NCBI RefSeq assembly: GCF_029227915.1
Contig: NC_079879.1
Coordinates: 18,168,001 to 18,232,000, forward strand
Source of the DNA: Hydractinia symbiolongicarpus
Lineage: Eukaryota; Cnidaria; Hydrozoa; Anthoathecata; Hydractiniidae
Direction of reading: 5' to 3'
Length of the DNA stretch: 64,000 nt
Shown here: positions 55,722-64,000 of the stretch, one piece after another
How positions within the stretch are numbered: the stretch's first letter is position 1
How the letters are laid out: every line of letters starts with the position of its first letter
Notes under the pieces: generated by a model
The model's input: the letters and a program-made list of their open reading frames with translations, nothing else
What the model was told of the DNA's origin: nothing
The model's database searches: none
Translations under genes and position numbers: made by a program

Positions 55722-55904
55722 TTATTTAGAAAAGAAGTCGGTGATAACTGTTTGCTTACAACTCATATCAAAATCTTTGGCGATATTACGATTCAAGTCC
55801 CTCAGGGAAGCTATCATTTCTTCTCCAAAATGTGAAAAAATACTCAAGTCTTCGAGGACGTTGATAGCTGTACGCACTTGCTCGGCCGTCGGTCTTGTGA
55901 TCAA
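55722..55904 (-). pseudogene. Tigger transposase C-terminal exon/fragment
   Basis: About 60 codons: R-P-T-A-E-Q-V-R-T-A-I-N-V-L-E-D, F-S-H-F-G-E-E-M, L-R-D-L-N-R-N-I and the end K-Q-T-V-I-T-D-F-F-S-K. The R-P-(T/S)-x-x-E...I-T-D-F-F ending is characteristic of Tigger/Jerky-type transposases. An AG (CACAAG/ACCGACGG) at about 55892 could serve as acceptor for the donor near 56376. Confidence 0.7.
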
Positions 55905-55907
55905 GTC

Positions 55908-56320
55908 AAAAGATTAACAGACATTATTTGTTGTATAGAACTTCCTATCATTAAACTTATTACGTACGAAATCGACGCTTTTGTCATGGGGTATCATGTT
56001 TATAAAAGTAATTGGACACCCTCTGTTGGAGATGAATTTTATGGTTTCATGGAACCAACAAATAAAATGGATAAATATGCAGTTGCAGTCAAGAAAAATG
56101 ATGGAGAAATCATTGGACATCTACCACTAGGAAAGTCAGGACGCTTTGCAAAAGTCATATTTTACTTTCTGAAGAATGACAGCTTCAATGAATAACAATT
56201 ACTGGAAAGTCATTGAATGCTGGTGATGGATTAGGGATGAAAGTCCCATGCAAATTATCCTTCCTCTCTGAAAGAGAGTCTATTGATATTTTGAAAAAAC
56301 AACTACCAAAGCTATTGTAA
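55908..56320 (+). CDS. HIRAN-like domain sequence, one frameshift
   Basis: The open frame 55878-56195 encodes, from about residue 33, F-V-M-G-Y-H-V-Y-K-S-N-W-T-P-S-V-G-D-E-F, then D-K-Y-A-V-A-V-K-K-N-D-G-E-I-I-G-H-L-P. This matches the HIRAN pattern (a W-x-P-x-x-G strand, N-x-x-D-x-x-A-V-x-V and I-G-x-(L/V)-P). In HLTF and related proteins HIRAN binds single-stranded 3' DNA ends. Cnidarian genomes carry small stand-alone HIRAN-like proteins. A frameshift or stop at about 56195 is followed by continued coding-like text in another frame (I-T-G-K-S-L-N-A-G-D-G-L...) to a TAA near 56320. The first 30 codons overlap the transposase C-terminus antisense and are probably not real. Confidence 0.6.
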
Positions 56321-56364
56321 CATTTTTTTAGATTTTATCTTCACGAAGATAAACAAACAAAATC

Positions 56365-56763
56365 TTAGTCAACTAACCTGGTTTTCCATTTAGCCATCCA
56401 CCCCTGAGAAGCTTGAAATGACTCGACACCCAACGCTTCGGCAAACTCAAGAGCTTTCTCTTTCAGCATCGGGCCACTGATTGGGATATTCTCACTCCTC
56501 ATCATAAGTAACCATTTATGAACAGCTTTGTTCACATCTTCGAATTTTTCTGGCTTTGATCTCTTCGATGTTTGCCCGTTGTTAAACTGCTTGTAAATCT
56601 TTTCTTTATTTTTTTTCCAAGTTGAAAGGGTGCTTGGAGGAATTTTGAACTCTTTTGCCACATCCTTTGGCGCAGTACCCTTTTCCAACGCTTTAAGAGC
56701 TTTGTACTTGATTTTGCACGACTTATTGTCAATTCGACGCTTTGATCCTGCCACAGACGACAT
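56365..56763 (-). CDS. Tigger/CENP-B-type DNA-binding N-terminus
   Basis: 132 aa from the ATG at 56763. Residues about 10-55 form a psq/CENP-B N-type helix-turn-helix (Y-K-A-L-K-A-L-E-K-G, K-D-V-A-K-E-F-K-I-P-P-S-T-L-S-T-W-K). Residues about 70-130 form a CENP-B-type HTH (V-H-K-W-L-L-M-M-R-S-E-N-I-P-I-S-G-P, F-Q-A-S-Q-G-W-M-A-K-W-K). The frame stops soon after, but AAACCAG/GTTAGT at about 56376 is a good donor, so a spliced product joining the C-terminal exon is possible. Such a protein could bind the terminal repeats without cutting. Confidence 0.8.
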   Translation of the reverse strand: MSSVAGSKRRIDNKSCKIKYKALKALEKGTAPKDVAKEFKIPPSTLSTWKKNKEKIYKQFNNGQTSKRSKPEKFEDVNKAVHKWLLMMRSENIPISGPMLKEKALEFAEALGVESFQASQGWMAKWKTRLVD

Positions 56764-57154
56764 TGTTATGAGAGTGTCTTTCTTTTGAAATTCTTTAGAT
56801 TTTCTCGAAAACGTTCGAAAAAGACGTTTGAAAGGTTTGGATGACGCATCATTAATCATTCGAATTAATAATAAGGCCTGCAAAACACGTATTAACAAGA
56901 TTTTTAGACCCAATTTATCAGGAAAACTGTTCGAATTTTGATTATGATGTCAGAAAATTCGAGTTATGGAGAGAAAAGTCTCCAAGGGACAAAAAAATTT
57001 GTTCGAGTTAAGGGAAGATTCGAGTTATGGAGGTTCGAGTTGTAGAGGTTTTTTTATAAGAGTTTATTAGGAAATTTTCACGGTGCCAACGAATTTGTTC
57101 GAGTTAAGGAGAGATTCGAGTTATAGAGGTTCGAGTTATGGAGACTCTACTGTA

Positions 57155-59220
57155 ACATGCACGATACTATCAAGAAACATTCGTTGAATATGTATTACCG
57201 AACTAGATAGGTAAACCAAGGATTTTGCATCCTCTTAGTTATAAGCCAGGACTTGGCATCTGGTTAGTAAAATAGGGATTGAATTATTAAAAACACTTAT
57301 TGGTGGTAGAGTTAACGTCCCCATTTACAACAGTCTATTTTTATGTTTACAAAACATACACTAAACGCCCATTATTTCTCGTGTCAAATTTCAATATTTT
57401 TTCCCGCCAAAACCACAAGAAGAAACACGTTCCTAAAGAACGGCAGCAGATGTTGAATTGTTTCGTGCTTCATCATATCATCATAACAATAAAAAACATT
57501 TTTAGCGTATAACAAATGAAGATGGCCGTGCGATGTTTGGTTGCATCTTTCTTTAAAAGAAAGGCGAACCGCGCCGCGGCTGCTGAATAAGAGTTTATGA
57601 TGCAGTGTTGATATTGAAGACCAGATTAGATCGCCAGGCTTGGTCTGCTGCACCATAAAAAAGTTAATGGGACAAAGTTAATTGGATCTTGATTTTAATT
57701 TTAGTAACTATACTTGTTTTTGTTGCGTAATGGTTAAAAATATTTGGTGTACTTGCCATGAAACTCAATTTTGCAACCTTCTATTCCCCAATTTTGCGCT
57801 TCTTCCTAACATAATCAGACCGTTTAAAAACAATTTAGATATACTATCATAGTAGCCCAATGTAATAAACTGATCGTGTATAAATGAGATTTAAAATCGT
57901 GTTTTCTGATAATGAACAGAGAATATATTACCGTGTGAGGTAGCTACGTTGCATGCAATACTACAAGTGAACATGATCTATTTATTTATTATTGAATTTT
58001 TATGCAGAACTAAAAATAGTTACACTTCAGTAAGCTAATTACTGCTATAAAGGTGCGTCCATTTTTATTCACAATAATAAAAAAATAAACGAAATAAAGA
58101 AATGAAAGGTATCTAACAGAAATCACTAAAGGAAGAATTGTCAATTATTTCTAAATTTATTTCTTCAGAACCTTTTATAACCTTGTTTTCATTCTTGACG
58201 TCATAGAAACTAGTAAGAAACCCGATTGTTGCAGAGATAACCAATTATTGCTGAGATAACCAATTATTGCAGAGAAAACAAGTGCAAATAGAATAAAGTA
58301 CGCCAGAATACGCTGACCAAATTTAGAATTTTAATTTGTAATCACATAGCCGATAAAAGTACTTAATATGGCGATATTAGTCCAGGGGCGGATTTAGAAT
58401 TTGGCCACTACGGCACTTGCCTAAATAGAATTTGCCAATGCAAAAATCCTGTGCATTTAAAACTAGTAATTGTTCTAAAAGTTACGCATAATTATATTGT
58501 TACCGCTTAACAAGGTTCTTTTGCGCCCAGGACCTGAGTTATTAATAATACTTTCACTTAGGAGTGTTCGCCGAGGCTCAACTCTCCTTCGATGTGCAAT
58601 GGTGTTTACGGTAGTCGAACTACATATTGCTGCATTTCGCTGATTTTGTTGTTTCCAATTCCTTTGTTTTCTGCCGTAAATTCAGTCGCCGCCGAAGTGT
58701 ACACTTCAGGACCCTCTTAAAACAAAAAAATTGTGACGTCAAGAAGAATCTCGCCGAAATGTGGACTTTTGGACCCTCTTAAAACAAAAGAATCTGTGGC
58801 GTCAAGAAAAAGCCGAAGTCGTGGAAATTTACGGAAGCAGAAAGAGCAATGTTACGCGACGGGTGCGTGGAAATAATATACTCCTATTTTTATTGCATCG
58901 CGGTAGCTGGTCTGTTTGATAGGTTTGGCAAAATTTGGCAAGCTGTAATTCTGAAGTTCTTTCCGATTCAACATGTCTACCGAAAGAGGGCTGAGGAATC
59001 GTTTTGTACTTACTTGTAAGTAAGCGGAAGTTCCTGAGTTTAAAATATATGATAACGGAATAAAGATTAAGAACTAAAAATTAAAAAAAATGGCGAAGCA
59101 TTTTGCAAGTTGCGAGCAAAATTTAAACCAGCCAATAGTTGTCCCTAGTGTTTTTTGTTTCTATTTGATGCATATCTGGGTAAATAGGACAATAAAGTTA
59201 TCCCCAGGGTCTTTAAATTG
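57155..59220. other. Noncoding stretch with small tandem repeats
   Basis: GAGATAACCAATTATTGC-type units of about 22 bp repeat at 58226-58280. CCAGGGGCGGATTTAG at 58381 resembles a hAT-type terminus, but no partner end was found. A 62-bp duplication is listed separately. No gene was recognised. Confidence 0.35.
58690..58813. repeat. Two-copy 62-bp tandem duplication
   Basis: The units at 58690 and 58752 share CGCCGAA(G/A)TGT, GGACCCTCTTAAAACAAAA and GCGTCAAGAA-type blocks, with several substitutions. Confidence 0.75.
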
Positions 59221-60060
59221 TTAAAGAGGCAAGTATAATCTGCGTCTAGTTTTCTTGAAAGTTAACTCGATGTATTCACATAAAGAAAGAAATTGGCTAA
59301 GTTTTACAGCGAGATACTTGTAGGAGTTGGTAAAATTAAGCGTTTGGTGGCGATAATTTATTTCCAAGATCATATCTTTAATGCGTTGTGTTGAACCAAA
59401 CAACATGCATTCTGTTTTCCTTTCATCTATTTTCAACATGTCTGCAATACGATTGAAGTCATCGGTCAGCAATTTTTTAATGCTTTTCCTTGTTTTACTA
59501 GACACATGGATGACAATGTCATTAGCGTATGTCAAGATTTTTTAATTTGCAAAAACACTTCATCGTTGAAGGTGATTAAAAATTAGAAGAGGTCCTAAAA
59601 TCGAGACCTGGGATACTCCATAAGTTACTGACTTAGATGTGGATGTTTCATCATTCAATTATTCATTTTTACAAATTGATTACGACTGAAAAGATAGTCA
59701 TGAATAGTTCTTTTTCAATTCCTGTAACACCATACCTTGTAAGCCTTTCAATGATTTGTGTATGGCTTAGGGAATCAAATGGTTTGCTAAGAACTATGAA
59801 GATTGCGCCAGTTAGTTCCCCATTGTCCATTTCCTTTCTAATGGTGTTTAGGAAAATAGTTGCCGCAAACTCCGTGTTTCCTTTTTTTTTCGAAATCAAA
59901 TTGTGTCAGATAACAGTTGATTTTGCTCTAAAAATTTAGTTAATTGATTATATTTTTTAAGAATTTTCAACCAAGCAGGCAAGACGATAATTGGCCGGAA
60001 ATTATCCATATCACGTTCCGGTCCAGATTCATAAATTGCCATCCCTTACAAAGCTTAAAA
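59221..60060 (-). pseudogene. Non-LTR (LINE) reverse transcriptase remnant
   Basis: Two main frames plus connecting text on the minus strand. Around 59960-60060 there is P-A-N-Y-R-L-A-C-L and similar (RT domain start). 59669-59899 has N-T-E-F-A-A-T-I-F-L and T-G-A-I-F-I-V-L-S-K-P-F-D-S-L-S-H, the RT motif with its D-x-S-x-A-F-D aspartate degraded to L-S-K-P-F-D. 59221-59535 has T-Y-A-N-D-I-V-I-H-V, where the catalytic Y-A-D-D has become Y-A-N-D, and continues with E-C-M-L-F-G-S and Y-K-Y-L-A-V-K-L. The P-Q-G-S region survives near 59600 (Y-G-V-P-x-x). It is likely a Jockey/CR1/L2-type LINE. Mutated catalytic residues and shifts make it dead. Confidence 0.85.
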
Positions 60061-60709
60061 TTAGAAGATATGATTTTAGTTTTAAGTGATGTATTGATCA
60101 CGTGACAAAGAGGCTTCGCTATGTGTTTTTCAGTGTCTTTAATGGCATTGCCTTGCTTTTCAGTTTTGAAACAATTATATTGTTTCTTTAACTCTAAAAT
60201 TTTTCAAAGTCAGCTGAAGTTTTCGATTTGCGAAATCTTCTGTTTAACGTGTCTCGGTAGTTTATTTCAGCCATAGGGAATTTTTATAAGTTGATTTTTT
60301 CAGCTAAAATATTTCTCAGTGCTCCCAAGCATTGTTTGGATTTTGTTCAGCGTAAACAGAAGGCCAGTTTTCATTACTCAAGTCTCGAGATAAATCATTT
60401 GCGTCGTACTTCGACCAATCTCTGCATTTTATGGTTTTATGTTATTGAGATTTGCATGCAACGCCATAATGATCACTCAGCGCGGACGGAACAATTTTAA
60501 TTCCCATCAGGTTTTCGGGTTCTGTTGTTAAAATGACGTCCAATAAGCGAGTTAGTGTTGTTCATGACATATAAGACTATACAATGATAAATAAATATTT
60601 TAAAGATTTATTGCTGTTCTTAATAAGATAAAAGTTACATGAAAGCCTATCGTTAAAGATTTTACTGAGTGGTGTTTTGAACTATTTGGTGGTAGATAAA
60701 GCATACCAA

Positions 60710-61335
60710 CCATGAATGACTTTGAACTTTCGCGTTTTTTGGCCTTTTTCGCGAAACTTTGTCTCGCGAAACTTTCAAAAATGGCCATTCGCGAAAGTTT
60801 ATCCAATAAAATTTAAAAGAAATTTGCTGGTTTTAAAAATTATTTCTTGACTCGACCTCACTTGGCTCTCCCTCCCGATAAAAAAAAGAGTCAACTGGCG
60901 CTGGGAACGAGATTGAAATAAACTTAGAAATAAACAAAAACGATGATGCTTATAACCGAGTTACTGACAAAAAGGCGATGACGACGATGAGTGGGAGCCG
61001 GAAGAAGACTAGCCTAGAAATGTGTTTGACCTGTTTTGTGATTTTGACGATGAAGCCAGTTTGTAAATAGAAGTTTTTACATACATTAGAAAGAAAATTA
61101 CATCGTTAAAAAACACTTTTCTATCATAAGAAATATAGGCCACTTCTTTTATAAGAACATAAAAAAATACGAATCGCGAAAGTTTATCTCGCCAAAACTT
61201 TCCAATTACAGATTTCCCGAAAGTTTATCTCGCGGAAATTTTTTAATTTGTAGATTCGCGAAAATTTATCCAAAAAATTTGGCGAGTTTTTGTTCTCGCG
61301 AAAGTTTCTCTCACGAAAGTTTCTCCGAATAAGGT
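60710..61335 (+). mobile_element. TIR/subterminal-repeat MITE with transposase tail
   Basis: Both ends are filled with inverted CGCGAAAGTTT motifs. The left half (60720-60805) has GAACTTTCGCG and TTCGCGAAAGTTTATCC; the right half (61160-61330) has the complement arrangement, ending CCGAATAAGGTA. The interior at about 60985-61065 encodes D-D-D-E-W-E-P-E-E-D, a stop, then P-R-N-V-F-D-L-F, closely parallel to the tail in 9014-9893. Ends are imprecise. Confidence 0.55.
60850..60915. mobile_element. Short MITE nested in the 60710-61335 element
   Basis: GACTCGACCTCACTTGGCTCTCC on the left and GGCGCTGGGAACGAGATTG on the right are a degraded version of the CCTCGTTCCCAGGG inverted repeat at 46921 and 47630. 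Confidence 0.45.
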
Positions 61336-61399
61336 AATTTGACTTAATTGCTATAGATGTGATACAACAACAAAGACGACTTTCATGTTAAGTACACAT

Positions 61400-62110
61400 A
61401 AGTTTGGGAAAAAGGGGTGTCAGGTTCGGTATCGGGGAGCCCCAAACCAGATGCGCGTGTTTCCATCCTTACGCCAACTCACCTGGGTGTTTCTCGTGGA
61501 AACACCTGCTTCTCTGGTCGAAACGCAACTCTATCGACGAATCTCGAAGGAAATACCTACATCTCAGCGACTTCGGTGGAATCGCTTGCATCTCAGCAAA
61601 TCTCCTGGTAACACAACTCATTCATTAGGGAAACAAGTGCATCTTCATTTCATTTCACTGACAAAGGAAGATCACATCCCCAATTTACACCAAACTCGAT
61701 TTTAAATTCGCGATGTTATTAGCTCCCAGAATCTGATAATGCACGACTGCCAAATAGTAACTACAATTTCTGTCAACTAATAAAATCAATTAATAAGGAT
61801 GTACTTTCAAGAACAGTAATTAGCACTTTTTCAAATGTTTCTTGCAGGGAGCTGAGAAACGGTGGGATAGCGAAGTTTTGCGTTTTCAAAATTGAAGTAA
61901 TAAATCGACAGTAGAAGCTTTGAACACGTCAGGAAGGGTATAGGGTATAACAAATACATCTTAACTGATGGTGACACATGCGAAAACAAGTCATCCTTAC
62001 CCTTGAGACGTATCTAGTGGAAACGCCTGTGTTCTTTGTGGAAACGCTAACTCAACTGGGGTGTCTCTCGTGAAAACACCTGCGTCTCGGACGCTAACTC
62101 AGCGTCTATA
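61400..62110. repeat. Degenerate short-period repeat (GTGGAAACACCTG type)
   Basis: The motif (G)TGGAAAC(A/G)C(C/T) with nearby TCTC recurs at about 61495, 61520 (variant), 61555, 61585, 62015, 62040 and 62070, in two clusters about 450 bp apart. All three plus frames are open across 61385-61705, which is typical of repeats lacking stops; I do not call a gene. Confidence 0.4.
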
Positions 62111-62398
62111 TAATACATATAGACTATTTTACCGTAGCTGTAGAAAGCAAAACCGACTTTACAAATATAAACACATAGTCAATATTATAACACGAATTGT
62201 GTACATAATCACAGGACTAAATTATAACTATTAATGCAAATTACACCCTTCTTTTAATTTTATATAGACCAATGTCCCACAACTTGGGCACATCATTGAG
62301 GTTTACCATGTTATAACACCACTGGGTTAGCAGTTTATTTGAAAAATGAATATATTTCCGGTAAAAATCGCTAGGTCACCTTACTTTAATCTTTAATA

Positions 62399-62563
62399 AT
62401 GGCAAAGTCTGGGATGCTACAAGACGCTAATGCAGATGCCATGTCAATTCTGCAGCTATGTGTATTAAAATCGAGACCATTTTTGATGCTAAGTCTCACA
62501 AATGCAGAGACTAATTTCCTATTCACTTATTCCCCATTTAGAAAAAACACAGCAAGAGTCAAG
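62399..62563 (+). CDS. Possible exon, unidentified
   Basis: From the ATG at 62399, 55 codons (M-A-K-S-G-M-L-Q-D-A-N-A-D-A-M-S) run to a strong donor, CAAG/GTAAGTAC, at 62563/62564. The stop seen downstream is intronic if the donor is used. An acceptor-like CCCCATTTAG also lies inside, at 62541. No domain. Confidence 0.3.
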
Positions 62564-63772
62564 GTAAGTACCTTGGTATGTAAGGCATTGTGAGAATGCT
62601 TAATATAGCTTTGAGGTTTCACTTAAGAGCTTAGTTGGTTTCTCCAATAACCTATTCCAGCCTGATTCCTAATTTTTACTCGCTCATAAAAATATGTAGC
62701 TGGGCATTGTGAACGGATTATAAATGCACACTTCAATCAACTAACAGTTGACTTTCAGTGTGAAAAGTTCGCCAAGTCTCTCCATAAACTGATTGCAAAC
62801 GCAACTATGCAGGAGAATGATTGCAACAAAATCTATAGCAATTTAAGGAAGTGAGTGCGAAAGAGAAGTAATAAGGCTAGCCCCATTCTGTATTTATATA
62901 CAAACAACAGGGCTGAGAACCACACAAGACCAATCCCACCAACATACAAAACTAGAGGAACATTAGGAATAGCATAAAGGGAGAGATTACAGAATCTATT
63001 TTTGCAGTTCGATAAATTTGTCTATAGCTTATAGGGTTTCAAAATTTGTACAACAAACAAAATTACCCAACATGAATCAAAATAAAATTAACAATATCAG
63101 GCTGTAAAATTTTAGTGTGCGTGAGTTTCCTGATGCTACACAGGCTGCAGTACAAATATTTTTAAAAATAGAAATGTTTTAACGATTACAAAGTAGAAAA
63201 CAACACAAAATACGGAAATTGCAAGTGTGTTTAGCACCTTACGGATCGTCAACATAACTCCTAAAGTCGGTTTTCCATTGGAGTTTTTTTTCCGCGCGTC
63301 TTTTTTTTACTGAGCATGCGAATTTGAGAAAAACTAAATGCTTGCTGAGTCAAAACAAAAGTTCATCCCTGGTTTTTTGTTCTCGACACAAAAGCACAGA
63401 ATCTAATTGGCGGAAAATTCGCAATTCAGTTAGGACTATTGAGCACATTTCTAGAAGTAAACAATATAATACCCACACCGACATGAACAAATGGGACAGG
63501 AAAGTTTAAATGCGAACAAATAAAATTGCATATTGATGAGACGATTAACCCGGTTGCTCAAAAACCGGCAGAACCCGAAAGAAAGGAAACATGCTACAAA
63601 AGCGTTTGACCTTTTTCTCTTCTAAATACTTTGTATCCTTAGGATTATTTAGTTTATGTATTTTTTCACATGTTAAGATAAATATATCGTCACGTTTTCT
63701 AGCTATGTATATAAATCTTAAACAAACTAATTTTGAGATTTTGGCCACAAACGTATATTTAAAAGTGACTTT
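62564..63772. other. Noncoding stretch, no gene seen
   Basis: AT-rich; nothing recognised. Confidence 0.35.
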
Positions 63773-64000
63773 CTCTGACTTTTTAACTGGGGGAATACGG
63801 ACAGGTGTTAAAAAGTGCCTGTGATAAGGTTGTCCATTTGCTCTGACTTGTTAACTGGGGGAATACGGGCAGGCGTTAAAGTCCGTGCCCGTGTTAAGGT
63901 TGGTTGCATTCTCGCCCCCAGAGCTCTTTGAGATAAAATCGAAAGTAAGAGCTCTGGGGAGGAGAATGGGTTGGTTGTCCATTTTCTCTGACTTTTTAAC
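63773..64000. repeat. 68-bp tandem repeat at the window edge
   Basis: Units begin TCTGACTTNTTAACTGGGGG at 63773 and 63841 and contain GAATACGG(A/G)CAGG(T/C)GTTAAA. A third begins at about 63985 and runs out of the window. The gap between units two and three is explained by the inverted-repeat insertion at 63907. Confidence 0.85.
63907..63968. mobile_element. 62-bp inverted-repeat MITE inside the tandem array
   Basis: CATTCTCGCCCCCAGAGCTC at the left and GAGCTCTGGGGAGGAGAATG at the right are inverted repeats around a short AT-rich loop. GGTTGGTTG stands on both sides. The CATTCTC...CCCAGAGCTC end type is a common small cnidarian repeat (from memory, unchecked). Confidence 0.7.

Larger units (their letters stand above)
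55503..57152 (-). mobile_element. Tigger/pogo element with HIRAN-like sequence in place of the DDE core
   Basis: A perfect 24-bp inverted repeat starts CAGTAGAGTCTCC at both ends, with TA on each side (55501-55502 and 57153-57154). Subterminal ATAACTCGAA(C) motifs recur several times at each end, as expected for transposase-binding sites. Inside, the minus strand holds the transposase N-terminus (56365-56763) and C-terminus (55722-55904). The DDE catalytic core that should lie between is missing, and the plus strand of that middle section encodes a HIRAN-like domain. The element has complete ends but could move only with help. Confidence 0.9.

Noticed and set aside
59221-60060. Active LINE reverse transcriptase
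   Set aside because: Catalytic aspartates are changed (Y-A-N-D; V-L-S-K-P-F-D) and the frame is interrupted.
61385-61705. 106-codon plus-strand frame
   Set aside because: All three plus frames are open here and the sequence is a degenerate repeat; no domain is visible.
1-64000. Bacterial-type operon, CRISPR system, rRNA genes or phage
   Set aside because: Nothing of the kind was seen; gene structure and repeats are those of animal nuclear DNA.

Overview
This is animal nuclear DNA, AT-rich and full of transposons. The cellular genes recognised are metazoan (mitochondrial ribosomal protein uS12m and the lysosomal protein CLN3), with spliced-gene signals (GT-AG) and BEL/Pao, Gypsy, Tigger, Helitron and LINE elements side by side. 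The repeat content looks cnidarian, perhaps hydrozoan, but that is an inference from repeat style, not a species identification.

Layout. 1-4.27 kb: a decayed Polinton/Maverick-like (virus-like) element on the minus strand, with protein-primed DNA polymerase B, a packaging ATPase, HNH-type fragments, a zinc-ribbon protein and an MSV199/BRO-like protein. It is visibly less AT-rich than the rest. 4.3-11.5 kb: noncoding DNA with a hairpin-rich repeat, MITE-like elements (two are inverted copies of one family) and a tRNA-like SINE head. 11.7-15 kb: the gene island, MRPS12 and CLN3, both minus strand with uninterrupted reading frames. 15.4-26.43 kb: head-to-tail non-autonomous Helitrons (minus strand) in which CTAG of one unit abuts TC of the next. 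One unit is interrupted by an apparently young Gypsy retrotransposon with intact gag-pol, identical 141-bp LTRs and a 5-bp target duplication.

26.8-29.3 kb: two minisatellites, one of 12 bp whose array inverts at its end and one of 23 bp whose unit contains a T-box-like half-site, with a small putative exon between them. 29.4-35.6 kb: a complete but broken BEL/Pao retrotransposon with 141-bp LTRs and target duplication. 35.6-55.5 kb: mostly noncoding, with a spliced gene of unknown function (exons near 41.4-40.9 and 39.0 kb, minus), LINE remnants and small inverted-repeat elements. 55.5-57.15 kb: a complete-ended Tigger/pogo element whose DDE core is absent and whose middle carries a HIRAN-like sequence on the opposite strand. 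57-64 kb: a LINE RT remnant, another MITE with a vestigial transposase tail, and a tandem array at the right edge interrupted by an inverted-repeat element.

The genes do not form a pathway. The two housekeeping genes sit in a transposon landscape. The observations most worth follow-up are the Helitron tandem array with its 23 TGACGTCA palindromes and the Tigger element carrying a HIRAN-like sequence in place of its catalytic core. All coordinates come from reading the sequence; no database search was run.
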